From Campylobacterales bacterium (GTDB lineage Bacteria; Campylobacterota; Campylobacteria; Campylobacterales; Hydrogenimonadaceae), in contig JAMOMS010000252.1 of assembly GCA_027067015.1 (NCBI GenBank), positions 1-6,513 of the forward strand: a DNA stretch of 6,513 nt, given 5' to 3'. The position numbers and the translations under genes were made by a program. How positions within the stretch are numbered: the stretch's first letter is position 1; each line of letters opens with the position of its first letter. The notes beneath the pieces were generated by a model. It was not told where the DNA came from. It did no database searches and saw only the letters and a program-made list of their open reading frames with translations. Of the stretch, positions 5,876 to 6,513 are shown in pieces.

Positions 5876-5906
5876 GAGTTGACTTGATATTACCAAAGGA
5901 GAAGAG

Positions 5907-6513
5907 ATGGCAAAAATCGTCATACTCGGCGCCGGTGTCTCCGGGCATACGGCCGCCACGTTTTTGCGTGACTGGCTCGGTAAAGAGCACGAAGTCATTG
6001 TCGTGACCCCCAACAGTAAATGGAACTGGATCCCCTCCAACATCTGGGTGGGCGTGGGCCAGATGAGCAAAGAGGATGTGGTCTTTGAGCTGGCGCCGGT
6101 CTATGAGAAGATCGGTATTGATTACCGCCAGGCCAAAGCGGTGTCGATTCATCCCGAAGGGGGCGAAAACGAAGAGAAGCCTTACGTAACGGTCGAATAT
6201 ACCGGCCAGGGTAAAGAGGGGCAGACCGAAACCATTACCTATGACTATCTCATTAACGCCACCGGGCCCAAGCTCAACTTTGACGCCACGCCGGGTCTTG
6301 GCAACGGCAAGGGCGGACTGGGCGACTATACGGTTTCCGTTTGTACCGCCGACCACGCCGTTCACGCCAACGAAGAACTGCAAAAGGTGATCGCCAAGAT
6401 GAAGGCGGGAGAGAAGCAAAAACTTGTTATCGGTACCGGCCACGGTATGTGTACCTGCCAGGGCGCGGCGTTTGAGTATATCTTCAACATCGACCACGAA
6501 CTGCGCAAAGCGG
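5907..6513 (+). CDS. sqr: Sulfide:quinone oxidoreductase-type flavoprotein, N-terminal part (cut by window edge)
   Basis: About 202 residues are visible and the frame runs off the right edge. The N-terminus is a Rossmann FAD-binding motif (KIVILGAGVSG, with GxGxxG at 8-13). A second dinucleotide-fold signature, INATGP, is at 116-121. The region around 143-151 (VSVCTADHA) resembles the first redox cysteine segment of the SQR/flavocytochrome c sulfide dehydrogenase family. A second, unusual segment GTGHGMCTCQGAAFEY (176-191) carries Cys182 and Cys184. These enzymes oxidise sulfide to sulfur or polysulfide at the membrane surface and pass electrons to quinone. The missing C-terminal half would carry the third cysteine and the membrane-binding helices. 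The start ATG has AAGGAG 5 nt upstream (5896-5901) and a TATAAT box 31 nt upstream. Family is secure; SQR subtype is not resolved, and a related NAD(P)/FAD oxidoreductase cannot be fully excluded. Confidence 0.85.
   Translation, partial: MAKIVILGAGVSGHTAATFLRDWLGKEHEVIVVTPNSKWNWIPSNIWVGVGQMSKEDVVFELAPVYEKIGIDYRQAKAVSIHPEGGENEEKPYVTVEYTGQGKEGQTETITYDYLINATGPKLNFDATPGLGNGKGGLGDYTVSVCTADHAVHANEELQKVIAKMKAGEKQKLVIGTGHGMCTCQGAAFEYIFNIDHELRKA

Larger units (their letters stand above)
5669..5906. other. AT-rich spacer between the FtsL-like gene and the sqr-type gene
   Basis: This 238-bp gap is much richer in A and T than its neighbours. I find no supported gene in it on either strand. It holds two TATAAT boxes (5682-5687 and 5870-5875) and a weak hairpin at 5715-5743. 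A competing pairing joins AAGAGG (5736-5741) with CCTCTT (5770-5775), followed by a T-rich run at about 5779-5795. A short AGGGG/CCCCT pair lies at 5814-5839. It separates a division operon from an energy-metabolism gene, so a terminator and a new promoter are expected here. Confidence 0.6.

Noticed and set aside
5775..6497. Open frame of 240 codons on the minus strand across the start of the sqr-type gene
   Set aside because: It is antisense to a protein with clear FAD-binding motifs and a good start. Its composition is that of a reverse shadow, and it ends in the AT-rich spacer.

Overview
The window looks like a chromosomal housekeeping segment from a sulfur-oxidising member of the Campylobacterota (former Epsilonproteobacteria). 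Three things suggest this. The order ftsZ-ftsA-(PpiD-like)-bioA matches, from memory, the arrangement in Helicobacter, Sulfurimonas and Sulfurovum relatives. A sulfide:quinone oxidoreductase-type flavoprotein lies at the right edge. Spacers are AT-rich and carry lone TATAAT boxes with poor -35 elements. The coding DNA is fairly GC-rich by eye, which would fit a Nitratifractor-, Hydrogenimonas- or Sulfurovum-like lineage better than Campylobacter or Helicobacter. Genus is not decidable from this window.

Left half, minus strand, read right to left from about 2880: a PpiD/SurA-N-type membrane-anchored periplasmic chaperone, then ftsA, then the first 8-9 codons of what is very probably ftsZ, cut by the window edge. 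The chaperone and ftsA overlap by 4 bp (GTGA). ftsA and the ftsZ start are 11 nt apart, so this is a tight operon.

Centre, 2881-3081: an AT-rich, roughly 200-bp divergent promoter region shared by the two operons. It contains a TATAAT box and a dyad that resembles a biotin (BirA-type) operator.

Right half, plus strand: bioA (biotin synthesis), rsmH/mraW (16S rRNA m4C1402 methyltransferase) and a 108-residue single-pass membrane protein with FtsL-like topology. These three genes are joined by 1-bp and 4-bp overlaps and must be translated together. A 238-bp AT-rich spacer (5669-5906) with two TATAAT boxes and possible hairpins follows. The sqr-type gene then begins on its own promoter and runs off the right edge.

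The whole can be read as a broken-up dcw (division and cell wall) cluster. The ftsA-ftsZ part and the rsmH-ftsL part sit back to back, with a biotin gene and an envelope chaperone between them. I see no mobile element, CRISPR array, tRNA or rRNA, and no clear sign of a wholly new system. The points most worth a second look are the chaperone without a recognisable parvulin domain, the unassigned FtsL-like protein, the hairpin over the ftsA ribosome-binding site, the possible bioA operator and the structured leader of sqr.
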